A stretch of 64,000 nucleotides of DNA from JANXSF01 sp043745195 (GCA_043745195.1 JAYTTF010000285.1:1-64000); one strand, 5' to 3'. Shown: positions 1 through 9,501, counted from the stretch's first letter. Numbers and translations: made by a program. Notes: a model not told the origin generated them from the letters alone.

Positions 1-42
1 TTGCATCTGGATATTCTGCTGCTTGTCGTCCTTGAGACTCAT
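1..42 (-). CDS. Group II intron reverse transcriptase/maturase, N-terminal 14 codons (partial)
   Basis: The ATG at 42-40 opens a frame reading MSLKDDKQQNIQMQ up to the window edge. This resembles the lysine- and glutamine-rich N-termini of bacterial LtrA-type intron proteins, which combine reverse transcriptase, maturase and often HNH endonuclease domains. An AAGGAG Shine-Dalgarno sequence lies at 61-56, 13 nt ahead of the start. Only the beginning is visible, so the catalytic domains cannot be checked. The call rests on this start combined with the intron-like RNA sequence directly upstream. Confidence 0.7.
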   Translation of the reverse strand, partial: MSLKDDKQQNIQMQ

Positions 43-508
43 GACCTACTAACCACTCCTTCTCGTTCGGGCCTTCAATCGCAGTTCCCGGCTTGGCCTA
101 TCTGTTGCTCCGCCTTTTCGGCTTTCGGAGTGCCTCACTAGCTTTGCCGACTTCACGATCTAATACGCCCTCTGCTGACTTCTGTTCCGCGATCAGGCTG
201 CCTTTCAACAGCCTCAGTCGCCGAGGCGACACGGAACAGATCTCCTGGGGTAAGTTCAGCCGCCTTCCGTGCACAGCCGCCGGATCTACGCTTCGCACCT
301 TTGATGGATATGGACTTCGCGATAAGTTGCCCGCTCGTCCGACGCTCGCGCCTTGTATCCGGTTCTTGTCCATCGACTCGCACTTTTGATCCATGCTTCT
401 TTCAGACCCCGCCTCGCGGCGGTAGCCCTTGCACTTCTCTAGGCCTTCACCTCCATCAGGTTGGCCGGAGGACTTGCACCTCCAAGCTGCTGAACATGCC
501 CAGCACAC
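1..508 (-). mobile_element. Group II intron, 5' part (continues past the window start)
   Basis: On the minus strand the intron appears to begin at 508 with GTGTG, the usual GUGYG start, followed by a GC-rich helix and the paired segments GGAGGT / AGTCCTCC expected early in domain I. About 466 nt of structured, non-coding sequence lies between this start and an ATG at 42-40, which opens a typical intron-encoded reverse transcriptase reading frame. That distance fits ORF placement in domain IV. The insertion point is inside a glycosyltransferase gene, exactly where the conserved C-terminal nucleotide-binding motif should follow. The 3' end and domains V/VI are outside the window. I could not identify a convincing EBS1/IBS1 pair by eye, so the exact boundary is likely but unproven. 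Confidence 0.82.
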
Positions 509-1432
509 AACTATGGCGCGTGCGCCCTTGAGCACGCAGCTTAAATCGGCACACTCGAGCCAGGCCACACGTCCGTTCGCTGTCAGCCGCTCTCGTTCCT
601 CGCCACCCAATACCATTCCTCGACAACATAGCCGGACACATATTTCCGAACTCACTTTGTGGAACCATCCTGCCCATTTACTTGTCATACAGCGTGTACC
701 CGCTACAAATACTAATAGTGGATCCAATCGCACACTCTCCTCCCACTTTATCTTTTCATCCCTAATTTTCGGTATCCGAACGAAACTAAATGGCAAAGCA
801 GTGACCCCGTTACCCGGACTGAGAGTTCTTTCACCTGGGACAAGCCATTCAGGGTACAGTGCGATCATTCGGACGAGTGGCAAAGTAGAAGCTCGAAGCC
901 CCTCAATCTCTTCAAGTTCGAAAGGGATGCCCAATTTAGACTTGAGCGTCACCCACTTTTGCTTGATCATTTCGTCGCATGCGCTCGACGCGGTACCTTG
1001 AGAAAACCCGGGTAAAGCAAATCGGGGGTGTTTCGGTGGTTCGAGACGGACCCGCACAACTCGCATTCTAAATTCCCGGCTACAGAGCAAATCTGCCCAG
1101 AGCAATCCATTGTGGCCTGAAACGACGATGACATCACGCATCCGGCATGTCCGCAGGACGCTGTAAACAATATCATTCCAATCGAAGACATGTTTCGCGA
1201 TCAAGAACCGCGCATAACGTGTCGCAAGCAAAGGTAGCGCGCGTGCAACGTAACTATCTGCTTCGCTCCGCCAAAGCGAAATGCTCTCACACCCACAGCT
1301 TTGTACCAAATCGGAATACCTAGGGGGTGAGATAATTGTGACGGAGTGACCAAAATCGACCAACATTTTCCCAATGTTGACTAACGGAAGAACGTCACCA
1401 TCAAACCCAAACGTGACTATCACATAGCGCAT
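509..1432 (-). pseudogene. UDP-glycosyltransferase (MGT/UGT-like), interrupted by a group II intron
   Basis: The N-terminal half of a GT-B glycosyltransferase, about 308 codons. It starts MRYVIVTFGFDGDVLPLVNIG, the N-terminal pattern of rhamnosyl- and macrolide-type glycosyltransferases, in which a sugar-acceptor domain precedes a nucleotide-sugar domain. The reading frame loses all family resemblance after residues ARAIV, just where the HGGxGT-like donor motif should come; this is the intron boundary at 508/509. The open frame runs on artificially to 98. The ATG at 1432 is preferred to the upstream TTG at 1444 because family members begin at MRY. The gene follows the 1473-3116 gene by about 40 nt, so it is probably the last gene of that operon. 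If the intron splices, the product could still be made; the 3' exon is outside the window. Confidence 0.75.
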
Positions 1433-1472
1433 AACTTGTCTCAAAAAAAACTTTTGCGGACTATACTAAACG

Positions 1473-3116
1473 TCACTTCAGGTCGATGGGAGACAGTCGA
1501 ATAGTCATTTGGCCACTCGGTCGAACGTCAATTTTTTGTAATTGACTGAAAATTGGCGCGATCAGTTGCCGGGCATCTTCACCAGTCCCAGGGTGGCTTC
1601 GCGTCGCGATGGTGTAATAGCGATCTGGTGGCACGATCCGCTCTGTTGTATAGAACCCGTTGTTGTCCGTCTTGCCAAAGAAAAGGCGTAGGCTTTGGAC
1701 CGAATCGTTGGTGTCTTCGACAGTCAACAAGCTAACCCAGCAATCAACTGCCGGTAGACCGTTTTGATCAACAACACTAAAAGAGACAGTTGCAGCGTCG
1801 TGTGCAAGTACGATTCGAACACCGCTTAACGCACCAGAGCTACTAGGTATAATCGGTGAATGAAGCGCGCTCACCTGCCCAACTAGCACTTGCTTCACAT
1901 AAACGGAAGGGCCCATTCCTTGAAGCAACAGCGAGTATTCTGTACTAGGCATTGCCGGAAATGAAAACGCACCTGGGACCCTAACTCGATATTTATTGAC
2001 CTCACTTTGTGGCACTGGAACCAACGTAATCTCTTGAGAAATACTGGTGTCTTGGGGCACTCCGCCCTCCCATGCTACCTCGCCTTGGATGACTACATTT
2101 GGGTCCACATTAACAATCGAAGAGTTACTTCCTTCGCTGTGAACTCGCACCGAAAGACGTCCAAAATGAGTTGGCGAAACGGCAGTGGATGGGATGATCG
2201 CGCCGGTGATTTCGAACTCACCATCATACAGCGCACACGTCTGACCGAGACCGTCCAGGTCAGTTAACCCTCCGAGGGTCGGAAGTCCAGTTTGTTGGTT
2301 GATTCGAACACGGTTTTCTATAGGATGAACACCGAATCGAAATCTATTGGAATGTTCTCCTGTGACAAATTTCAAACGAAGACACGTTGCATCGGACCGA
2401 GCGACGGTGATATTTGCATCGGATCGCATTTCTTGCGACCGGATTGTAATTGCTACCGCACTAACAAGGGACGGGGCACTCGGATAGTAGGTTAAGGTCG
2501 GCACTTTTTTTGGAGTACTTTCATCGGGTGGGTGGCCAGCATCATAGGTTGGCTCAGGCTCATACATTATCCAAAGGGGAACTCCGGATAAAACACGCTT
2601 GAACTCAAAATAGCCACGATCATCTGTTCTCGCCCCACCACGTCTGACGAATTGAGTAGTCCTTTTACCCACCCACTCTCTCGAATGGTCAGTATCTTTC
2701 CCGATGAGGGAAACGCGCACGCCAATCAGCGGACTACCGTCGCTGTCTCTAACTCGTCCCCCAATCGCGCCAGGCAGACGGACATGGAGATCGACACCAG
2801 TAACTTCCTTGGCGGCGAGGACAGAAATGGTCCTCGCCGCTAAAGATCCAGTCATATTGCCGCTGGGAATGAAAATCTCTGTTGGGCCTAAAGCAAGCCC
2901 AGAGATTTTATATAAACCCCTATCATCCGTCTTAACCCGAAGTTTGCCCGCCCGCACCTCCAGTCCCGAACAATCAGATCCTGAGTCCGCATCAATCACC
3001 CGGCCACTGACACTTCCCAAAACCTGATCCCGCCGCAAGTCCGACCGAGTATTTTGCCCCTGCCCCCAAGTCCAAGAACTGGCAAACAGTATTGTTGTTA
3101 GTCTTACAATTGTCAT
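1473..3116 (-). CDS. Secreted carboxypeptidase-regulatory-like domain protein
   Basis: A 547-residue exported protein with a signal peptide at about residues 1-20. At least two carboxypeptidase-regulatory-like (Cna-B/transthyretin-like) beta-sandwiches follow: one at GSVSGRVIDADSG with a later DDRGLYKISGL, and one at AIGGRVRDSDGSPLIGVRV with DDRGYFEFKRV. A further sandwich-like segment near the C-terminus has NNGFYTTERI. Such modules are abundant in acidobacterial surface proteins and are thought to be structural or to bind partners; no enzyme motif is visible. Its ATG overlaps the stop codon of the upstream gene by one base (TAATG), so the two are probably translationally coupled. No specific function can be assigned. 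Confidence 0.72.
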   Translation of the reverse strand: MTIVRLTTILFASSWTWGQGQNTRSDLRRDQVLGSVSGRVIDADSGSDCSGLEVRAGKLRVKTDDRGLYKISGLALGPTEIFIPSGNMTGSLAARTISVLAAKEVTGVDLHVRLPGAIGGRVRDSDGSPLIGVRVSLIGKDTDHSREWVGKRTTQFVRRGGARTDDRGYFEFKRVLSGVPLWIMYEPEPTYDAGHPPDESTPKKVPTLTYYPSAPSLVSAVAITIRSQEMRSDANITVARSDATCLRLKFVTGEHSNRFRFGVHPIENRVRINQQTGLPTLGGLTDLDGLGQTCALYDGEFEITGAIIPSTAVSPTHFGRLSVRVHSEGSNSSIVNVDPNVVIQGEVAWEGGVPQDTSISQEITLVPVPQSEVNKYRVRVPGAFSFPAMPSTEYSLLLQGMGPSVYVKQVLVGQVSALHSPIIPSSSGALSGVRIVLAHDAATVSFSVVDQNGLPAVDCWVSLLTVEDTNDSVQSLRLFFGKTDNNGFYTTERIVPPDRYYTIATRSHPGTGEDARQLIAPIFSQLQKIDVRPSGQMTIRLSPIDLK

Positions 3117-4552
3117 TACCGAATCTCCTCTCTTCCCTGTAACTGGAGAACAACCTTTGCCTGCCCTCCTGCTTCTAATCGAAACGTTTTATGATTTGAG
3201 GATCGAAACAAGGAGCCTTCGTGCTTCACGGCGGATAGGGCGAAGATTCGATAGGTTCCTGGTGGGACTAAGGGAAACGAAAACTCACCAGACAATGTTG
3301 TAAATACGATATTAATCGGCGCATCAAACTCCTCCGATGACCAAAGGATGACTGCGCAGCCTTTTTCCTGAGCATTGCATTGCACCGTCCCGTGGACTGT
3401 TCCGGCTACAAGTGACTGGACAAGGACTCTTCCCTGAACTTTTGAATCTGTGACGTCTAAGAGTTTTGGCACAAAATCGTAAATACAATTTGGGTTGCTG
3501 CCACCAGAAGTTACGCGGTATTTCCCAGGCGCAACAGCCAATATCACAGTTTTTCCAGCCTCGACTCTCGCAAAAAGAGCCTCCATCTGCAACCAGCCAT
3601 CCACGCTTGTGAGTACGACGGTTGCATCTAAACACGCAACACCGACACTCTCGGGATTTCTTGATATTTTAAGACTGCGGCCGGGGCCCAGATCCAGTCG
3701 CAAATCTGTCACACTCGATTGTTTGACCCTGACCTGACTACGGACGTACTTCTGTTCTGGATGCTTATCCGAACCCACACTTATGCCATACAAAATATAA
3801 TCGCCAGGTTGTACACTATCAAACCGAAATCGTCCATTTGTGTCGCTTAGTTGGACGGATAGCGGAAAATGGGGAAGGCTTGATGAACACAAAACAATGG
3901 TGGACTGGGGTACATCGCCATTGACGATTCCAGAAATAGCATACGTTTCTGTTTCTGGAATCGCGATGTCTGCTATTTGATCCATGGCGCTATCTCGCCC
4001 GACCTCCAGAGGTTGAACCGCAGATGAATGAACTATTAGACCTTTATTTAGGCCTATAGATGTCCGTATATTTGACACTCCCACAAAATACTTCCCGTAC
4101 GGAAGCCCAAACAACCGATACTCCCCAGATTGGCCAACTTGGCTGGTCCATCCCGTTGGCCTCAGAGACATCCCGTCGGTGATCGGAAAAGCAACGACCA
4201 TGCCCGAAGCCCCGATTATCCGACCGCTTATTACACCGTACCGAATCAATCGAATGACATGTATCGCGATGTCCGTCCCCGAGGGAGCGTCACTGTCGGG
4301 AGCACTAAACGAGACGTTTGTGACGTAATAAAGCGCTTTTCGAATTTCGCAATCAACCGACTTCTTGCCAGTTACTGTCACTTCGAACCGCCCATTGCGG
4401 TCAGTAAATAATACTCCTCTACTTGCCCCGAGGATTCGAACAGAAGCATCTGGCACGCCAGCCCCTGAATCATCATCCAGGACGATTGCCCTAAATGTGC
4501 CGCCGTAAAGCGGTATGAAAGTGCAGATTAGAAGGAACCCGAAAGATCGCAC
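3116..4552 (-). CDS. Secreted carboxypeptidase-regulatory-like domain protein, first gene of operon
   Basis: A 478-residue protein with a signal peptide (MRSFGFLLICTFIPLYG). The first module, about residues 20-75, has the GAGVPDASVRILG ... TDRNGRFEVTV pattern of carboxypeptidase-regulatory-like folds. Similar sandwich signatures recur at GEYRLFGLPYGKY, NGRFRFDSVQPGDYILYG and GEFSFPLVPPGTYRIF, so the protein is a string of about four to six beta-sandwich repeats. It is the likely lead gene of the minus-strand operon ending in the interrupted glycosyltransferase, and it is divergent from the winged-helix/TolB regulator. That pairing suggests, but does not show, regulation by the divergent gene. 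Confidence 0.72.
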   Translation of the reverse strand: MRSFGFLLICTFIPLYGGTFRAIVLDDDSGAGVPDASVRILGASRGVLFTDRNGRFEVTVTGKKSVDCEIRKALYYVTNVSFSAPDSDAPSGTDIAIHVIRLIRYGVISGRIIGASGMVVAFPITDGMSLRPTGWTSQVGQSGEYRLFGLPYGKYFVGVSNIRTSIGLNKGLIVHSSAVQPLEVGRDSAMDQIADIAIPETETYAISGIVNGDVPQSTIVLCSSSLPHFPLSVQLSDTNGRFRFDSVQPGDYILYGISVGSDKHPEQKYVRSQVRVKQSSVTDLRLDLGPGRSLKISRNPESVGVACLDATVVLTSVDGWLQMEALFARVEAGKTVILAVAPGKYRVTSGGSNPNCIYDFVPKLLDVTDSKVQGRVLVQSLVAGTVHGTVQCNAQEKGCAVILWSSEEFDAPINIVFTTLSGEFSFPLVPPGTYRIFALSAVKHEGSLFRSSNHKTFRLEAGGQAKVVLQLQGREEIR

Positions 4553-4859
4553 GGCCCACTCGCTGATTGTTGGTAAACAGTTATCCGGGAATAGTTTTGC
4601 GGGTATCTGTCACGGGCCCAGCTTTCTTCCGCCGCCGAACAGAACGCCATCAGTAATAGTATCCAGTAATGTGTTTTCATCTGAGCCTCAGAACTTCGTT
4701 TCAGGATCGTGATCCCTCGAAATCAAGTTCAAATCTATGCGCTTGCAGGATTGGTTTCAATACCGCCGTAGACACGCTCAGGTACAATTAAGAATACGGT
4801 GCAAACGATTGATTCATCTAATGGATCGCGATTTGCATCTAGGGGATAGGATCTTTTAC
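4553..4859. promoter_or_regulatory. Divergent intergenic region with a small palindrome
   Basis: About 300 bases separate the start of the minus-strand operon from the likely start of the winged-helix regulator, so the promoters of both must lie here. The only clear symmetry I see is GGATC-GT-GATCC at 4704-4715, a perfect 5-2-5 inverted repeat that could be a binding site for the divergent regulator. I do not see a confident sigma-70 promoter on either strand. Reading frames from 4737 across this stretch have no family resemblance. Confidence 0.35.
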
Positions 4860-7004
4860 TTGGCTGAACAACACAGTATCATCCGGTTTGGTGCTTATCA
4901 AATCGATCTGATAAGCGGCGAGTTACGGAAACACGGGCTACTGTTGAGACTTCAAGAGCAATCGTTCAGGGTCCTCAACGCTCTGCTGCAACATCCAGGT
5001 GAGTTAGTTACTCGCGAAGACCTTATCAAGACACTTTGGTCTGATGGCACGGTTGTAGACTTCGACCATGGACTCAATGCCGCCGTCACTCGCTTGCGGC
5101 AGGTACTCATGGATTCGGCTGATTCCCCAAAGTTCGTCGAGACGGTCCCCGGGAAAGGATACAGATTTATCGCATCAATTGAAAATGGCGTCAGCATTCC
5201 CAAGCCAACGGATATTACCGTTGGCCATGAAAGGTCGGGCGGATCTCCGCAAATTCTCATTGGGAGGATTAAGAAAGGGCTGTTGGCAATGCTTCTTTTG
5301 TCGGCGATACCTTTAGCATGGTGGAAGCTCCGCGATGTTCCGAAGCAAGTGTCATGGGACAACGTTGTTCCCCTAACGACCGAAATCGGTTCCGAAAGAA
5401 ATGTATCGTTTTCTCCTGATGCCTCGCAAATTGCCTACGAATGGGAAAATGGCGGCGCTCCGCATGTGTACATGAGGCAGGTTAGTATGGGAGATCCGAT
5501 TCGCTTGACCGATGCCATAGCCGCCGAACGGAGTCCGGCTTGGTCCCGGGACGGGCGTTTCATTGCATTTCTGCGTAGAGTGAGTGACACCAAGTTCGCA
5601 TTGATCGTTGTACCGGTCTTGGGAAAGGGTGTGGAAAAAACTATCACGGAGTTGCCAACACCAGATAGAGGAATGCTCGACGCAACGTTTCGCTATCTGG
5701 ACTGGACGAAAGATGGAAAGTACTTAATAGTGGCCTGTCCTGAACATCAAGGGGGGCCAATCAGTCTCCTAGCAGTTTCAATTGAAACTCTGGAGAAACA
5801 TTGGATCACCCATTCTCTAAAGACTGAAGTTGGGGACTTTGATCCCGCAGTTTCACCAGACGGGCTAACGCTTGCGTTTACAAGAAGAACCGCGCTCTAC
5901 AAATTCGACATTTTCCTTCTTTCCCTAGCAAAAGGCTTTCAACGCGCCGGTGAACCGAATCAATTAACGTTTCAAAGAGGACTAAACCCCGCATGGACGC
6001 AGGACGGTAGTGAGATCGTATTTGTTTCTGGACGTGGCAATCATTCATCGCTTTGGCGAATTGCGGCCAAATCCCCAGTTCGGCCCCGGTTGATAGCATC
6101 ATTTGGGCAGCCGCTTTCACTGCCGTCCATTGGAGCGGGAAACAAGTTAGCATTTGTTCGATCCATCTCCGATTCAAATATTTGGCGGCAAGAAATTATT
6201 GCTAGAACCGGCCCGTTCACCCAGCCAACTCGACTAATTGCTTCAACCTTACTGGACAGAAACGCGGAGTATTCACCCGACGGCAACAAGATTGCCCTTC
6301 AGAGCTCGAGGGCTGGAGGGTATGCCATTTGGGTTTGTTCCTCCGATGGAGAACATTGCACTCAACTGACTGCTGTGGACGGGCTTAGCGGCACCCCGCG
6401 TTGGTCTCCCGATGGGAATCAAATTGCATTCGATTCTGACCGCGCCGGAGCGTTCGATATCTATATTATTGGTGCCAATGGCGGACCAATTCGGCGCCTG
6501 ACCAATGATCCAGGAGACGACGAGATTCCATCCTGGTCTCGAGATGGGCGATGGATTTACTTTATGTCGGCTAGGACCGGCCAGCGCGAGATCTGGAAAA
6601 TTCCCGCGAAAGGTGGTTCCGAAATCCAGGTTACCCGCAACGGGGGCTCTATGGCCATCGAGTCCATCGATGGGAATTATCTTTACCACTCGGATAGTAC
6701 GAATACAAAGCTCCTCCGGTGCCTGCTGGATGGCAGCGGAGAAACCGAGGTGGTGGATTGGATATCAGGAAGATCCTTCGCCATGACCGCTAATCAAATT
6801 TTGTACCTGCGACCAGAGCGCAATGGGGACAGTTCTCTTCGAACCATGTCTCTTGCTAACGGAGACGACAAAAATCTTGTGACAATTCGAAAACCGGTTG
6901 ATAGCGGTTTGAGTGTTTCCCCAGATGGAAGGAACGTAATCTACACACAAGTGGACATGCTAGGAAGCGATCTTTGGATGCTAGATGGGCTTCATTGGAA
7001 ATAA
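4860..7004 (+). CDS. OmpR-type winged-helix regulator fused to a TolB-like beta-propeller
   Basis: A one-component membrane regulator of a type common in Acidobacteriota. After the chosen start come a winged-helix DNA-binding domain (about residues 8-105; typical motifs LQEQSFRVLNALLQHPGELVTREDL and VPGKGYRFIA), a single membrane segment near 141-160 (LLAMLLLSAIPLAW) and a C-terminal propeller of at least seven PD40/TolB repeats with signatures such as SPDGNKIALQSSR, SPDGNQIAFDSDR and SRDGRWIYFMS. The DNA-binding part would be cytoplasmic and the propeller periplasmic, as in CadC-like sensors. The TTG at 4860 is chosen because homologous proteins begin about ten residues before IRFGAYQIDL; ATGs at 4821 and 4737 are in frame but add sequence without resemblance. 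The divergent operon is a candidate target. Confidence 0.85.
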   Translation: MAEQHSIIRFGAYQIDLISGELRKHGLLLRLQEQSFRVLNALLQHPGELVTREDLIKTLWSDGTVVDFDHGLNAAVTRLRQVLMDSADSPKFVETVPGKGYRFIASIENGVSIPKPTDITVGHERSGGSPQILIGRIKKGLLAMLLLSAIPLAWWKLRDVPKQVSWDNVVPLTTEIGSERNVSFSPDASQIAYEWENGGAPHVYMRQVSMGDPIRLTDAIAAERSPAWSRDGRFIAFLRRVSDTKFALIVVPVLGKGVEKTITELPTPDRGMLDATFRYLDWTKDGKYLIVACPEHQGGPISLLAVSIETLEKHWITHSLKTEVGDFDPAVSPDGLTLAFTRRTALYKFDIFLLSLAKGFQRAGEPNQLTFQRGLNPAWTQDGSEIVFVSGRGNHSSLWRIAAKSPVRPRLIASFGQPLSLPSIGAGNKLAFVRSISDSNIWRQEIIARTGPFTQPTRLIASTLLDRNAEYSPDGNKIALQSSRAGGYAIWVCSSDGEHCTQLTAVDGLSGTPRWSPDGNQIAFDSDRAGAFDIYIIGANGGPIRRLTNDPGDDEIPSWSRDGRWIYFMSARTGQREIWKIPAKGGSEIQVTRNGGSMAIESIDGNYLYHSDSTNTKLLRCLLDGSGETEVVDWISGRSFAMTANQILYLRPERNGDSSLRTMSLANGDDKNLVTIRKPVDSGLSVSPDGRNVIYTQVDMLGSDLWMLDGLHWK

Positions 7005-7424
7005 GTACCCGGCAAAATCGCATTTGTCAGTAAGCAAGACACACCCAGACGTGCCGCAAGAAGAAACTCACCCCGGCGCAGATCAGGAAGGCCGTCCCCG
7101 CGCTGTTGCTGTACCCTGTTCCGCGTCAGGGGACACGTAACGGCTCCCTGAAATTAGGTGATTAGCCCAACGATCGAACTCATCGATCTTAGTGGAGTCA
7201 AATTGTGTCATGCGGGATCATGTCGACGCAACGGCAATTGAGACGCATTGTGTGTCCGGTCCTTAGGACCTGCACGACGGTCACAAGTTGGACGGTTGCG
7301 CTCCCGCCAACAACGTTGAATTAAATCAACCTGCAGAAATACGTAGATGCACTATAAGTAGCTTTGAATGAATAACGTAAATGGAGCTTCGGGGCCAGGG
7401 AACGGCCTAAATGAAGGAGGGAAA
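7005..7424. other. Gene-poor stretch, content not identified
   Basis: About 420 bases between convergent genes without a credible reading frame. It contains short inverted repeats, for example GGTCC-TTA-GGACC at 7258-7270, and a GC-rich part at about 7070-7140 followed by AT-rich sequence. The base composition changes along it, which hints at decayed transferred DNA, but I could not match any part to a transposase or RNA family. Confidence 0.3.
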
Positions 7425-8396
7425 CTAATTTGCTAATAGCTTGCGAATCATCCGAATCAGAACAGCTTCTTCGAACGGTTTGGCTAAATAATCGTTAGCA
7501 CCGGCGATCTTGGCACGCAATTTATCCAGAAGCTTGCCAGACAACATAATGATAGGAACGTTGTTCTTCAACCGCTCTTTGCGGATTTGGCGGCAGGTTT
7601 CAAGACCATCCATGATGGGCATTTGGAAGTCCAAAATAACGCCATCGGGAAAAGTACGGCGGAATACCTTCATACCGTCTTCTCCGTCTAAAGCTTCAAC
7701 AAATCGCATGCCATTGCGAACAATCATGGGACGCAACATATTCAATATCGTGGGACTGTCATCAACGGCAAGAATCAGTTTCTGTGCGCGCAGGGTTTGA
7801 ATTGCGTGTTCAACCGTTGGGAAATTATTTCCCAGGCGGGAGGCTTCCTCAAAATGATAGAGAGCTTCAGCGTTGCGCAATGTGTTGATGCACAGAATTG
7901 CAAGGCGGTAGTGGACTTCAGCATTGCCCCCTCTGCGCAGCCTGTCTTCCCAGTAGCTACGGGCTGCAACAATCAGCGATTCATCTTTCAATGTATTTTC
8001 GACAACTTCCTGCAAGTTCGAGAGCGAATCTATGCCTCCGCAACGTGGGCATTGCACTTGCTGGGCCAGAATTTCCGCATCGCAAACGGCACAGTTCCTC
8101 TTCCAGACTCTTTGAAAAATCTTCTCTGCCTGAGGACGTTTCCTGGCGATTCTTGCCCGAAGTGCCTCAAGAGAGTCCTTTGCCTGACGGTTGTCAGGAT
8201 CTAGAAAAAGAAGTTTTTCTAAGAACCGAACGGACTCCTCAGCGTTAGTAGAAACTCCGGCACGCCACAGCAAAGCCTGCGTGTTATCCCTATCCGATTG
8301 CAATATGACATCGAGAATAGCTCGCGCTGTATCCCGCTGCCCTGCCCTTACGGCCTGCACTGCGTCCGTTAGTGAGTATGCTTTGATCGTAGACAT
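7425..8396 (-). CDS. TPR / zinc-ribbon / response-regulator receiver protein
   Basis: A 323-residue protein with three parts. Residues 5-80 form TPR-like helical pairs (AGQRDTARAILDVILQSDRDN, FLEKLLFLDPDN). Residues 102-119 form a zinc ribbon with Cys102, Cys105, Cys116 and Cys119. Another helical repeat spans about 150-195. Residues 206-323 form a receiver domain with the acidic pair Asp212/Asp213, phospho-acceptor Asp256 in VILDFQMP, Ser286 and Lys306. It has no DNA-binding output domain, so it probably signals by protein contact, like PilG/PilH- or CheY-type regulators. The start ATG is followed at once by the TPR helices. It is monocistronic and divergent from the 8547 gene; the partner histidine kinase is not in the window. 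Confidence 0.82.
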   Translation of the reverse strand: MSTIKAYSLTDAVQAVRAGQRDTARAILDVILQSDRDNTQALLWRAGVSTNAEESVRFLEKLLFLDPDNRQAKDSLEALRARIARKRPQAEKIFQRVWKRNCAVCDAEILAQQVQCPRCGGIDSLSNLQEVVENTLKDESLIVAARSYWEDRLRRGGNAEVHYRLAILCINTLRNAEALYHFEEASRLGNNFPTVEHAIQTLRAQKLILAVDDSPTILNMLRPMIVRNGMRFVEALDGEDGMKVFRRTFPDGVILDFQMPIMDGLETCRQIRKERLKNNVPIIMLSGKLLDKLRAKIAGANDYLAKPFEEAVLIRMIRKLLAN

Positions 8397-8546
8397 GAAT
8401 GGCTGAACTGGTTTGTTATGCCAATCTTAACAATGGACTAGTAAAATACACCTACTGTTCAAACCTTAGATCGTAAACAACGATACCGTATTACTTCGCT
8501 TAAGAAAGTACCCTATTTGAACAATGAGGACTAGAATAAAGGAGAC

Positions 8547-9320
8547 ATGATTCGGTATTGGACAATTTTATTGGCCCTTGCTTTCAGTTTGTCTGCTGCC
8601 ACAATCCAACTGTTCCTGAAAGACGGAACTTTGCAAAAGGTCAAAGAATACCAAGTTGTTGGTGATCGGGTAAAGTACCTTTCAGCGGAACGGGGAGAAT
8701 GGGAAGAAATCCCGAAGGACTTGGTGGACTTCGCAAAAACCGAAGGTGTAGTTAAGGCGGCTCAACTAGCCGATGAAGCCGAAACCAAAGCCGAAGCAGA
8801 AGAAAAACTGGCGGAACGAGAAGCTCGCCGGGAAGTACGGAGTGTCCCCAAAGAACCTGGTGCCTACTATGTGGACGCCGCCGGAAAAATTGTGCCTTTG
8901 AAACTAGCGGAATCAAAACTCGTCACTAACAAACGGCGCGCACTGCTCACAGTACTATCCCCAATCCCTGCATTTGCGGGAAAGGCTACAGTGGAAATTG
9001 AGGGTACCCAAAGTAATTTCAAGGTGAGCGAAGATCGGCCGAATTTCTATTTTCGGCTAGCGAAAGAAGAGCGCATGGAACTAGTGCGTCTAAAGTTGAA
9101 CCCCAAGAAAATTGCCCGTGTGGTTCAGAATCTGGACATCCTCCCAGTGGTGAAAGAGATTGTTACCAATATGGAAATTGTGGAAACTTTTCGCCGGCAA
9201 GTGGGGGATGGCCTATATAAGGTGTGGCCAACCGAATCCATTGAAGTAGGCGAATATGCGTTGCTTGAGTATACAGAAGGCAAGAGTGCGCCTGTAATTT
9301 TCGATTTTTCTCGCCGGTAA
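8547..9320 (+). CDS. Exported protein of unknown function
   Basis: A 257-residue protein with a signal peptide (cleavage expected after LAFSLSAA). The mature N-terminus, TIQLFLKDGTLQKVKEYQVVGDRVKYLSAERGEWEEIP, looks like a small beta-barrel of the kind found at the start of acidobacterial envelope proteins. A charged, probably helical segment follows (about residues 70-100) and then a mixed alpha/beta C-terminus. A strong AAAGGAG Shine-Dalgarno site ends 3 nt before the ATG, which fixes the start. No catalytic motif is visible. I do not recognise a named family. Confidence 0.6.
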   Translation: MIRYWTILLALAFSLSAATIQLFLKDGTLQKVKEYQVVGDRVKYLSAERGEWEEIPKDLVDFAKTEGVVKAAQLADEAETKAEAEEKLAEREARREVRSVPKEPGAYYVDAAGKIVPLKLAESKLVTNKRRALLTVLSPIPAFAGKATVEIEGTQSNFKVSEDRPNFYFRLAKEERMELVRLKLNPKKIARVVQNLDILPVVKEIVTNMEIVETFRRQVGDGLYKVWPTESIEVGEYALLEYTEGKSAPVIFDFSRR

Positions 9321-9501
9321 CGATACCATAAAAATTCCCTGTAATTAGATTTTTATTACAACCCTCGGCAGACGCCCCCTCTTTCGAGTTACTATAGTAC
9401 GTACCGTTCCTTCTGGCCGGGGAAGTTTCATGCAATAGCCTGTTGACTTTTTCCTGTCTGATCCGAGTGGCCATAGTTACTTAGTAGTTTTAGGAGAAAT
9501 T

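Noticed and set aside
98..508. C-terminal extension of the glycosyltransferase frame
   Set aside because: It is the intron RNA read through in frame; no family resemblance after residue 308.
429..1001. 190-codon plus-strand frame opposite the glycosyltransferase
   Set aside because: Antisense shadow without ribosome binding site or protein-like pattern.
7005..7424. Possible transposase remnant
   Set aside because: No frame gives a recognisable transposase segment and no terminal repeats were found.
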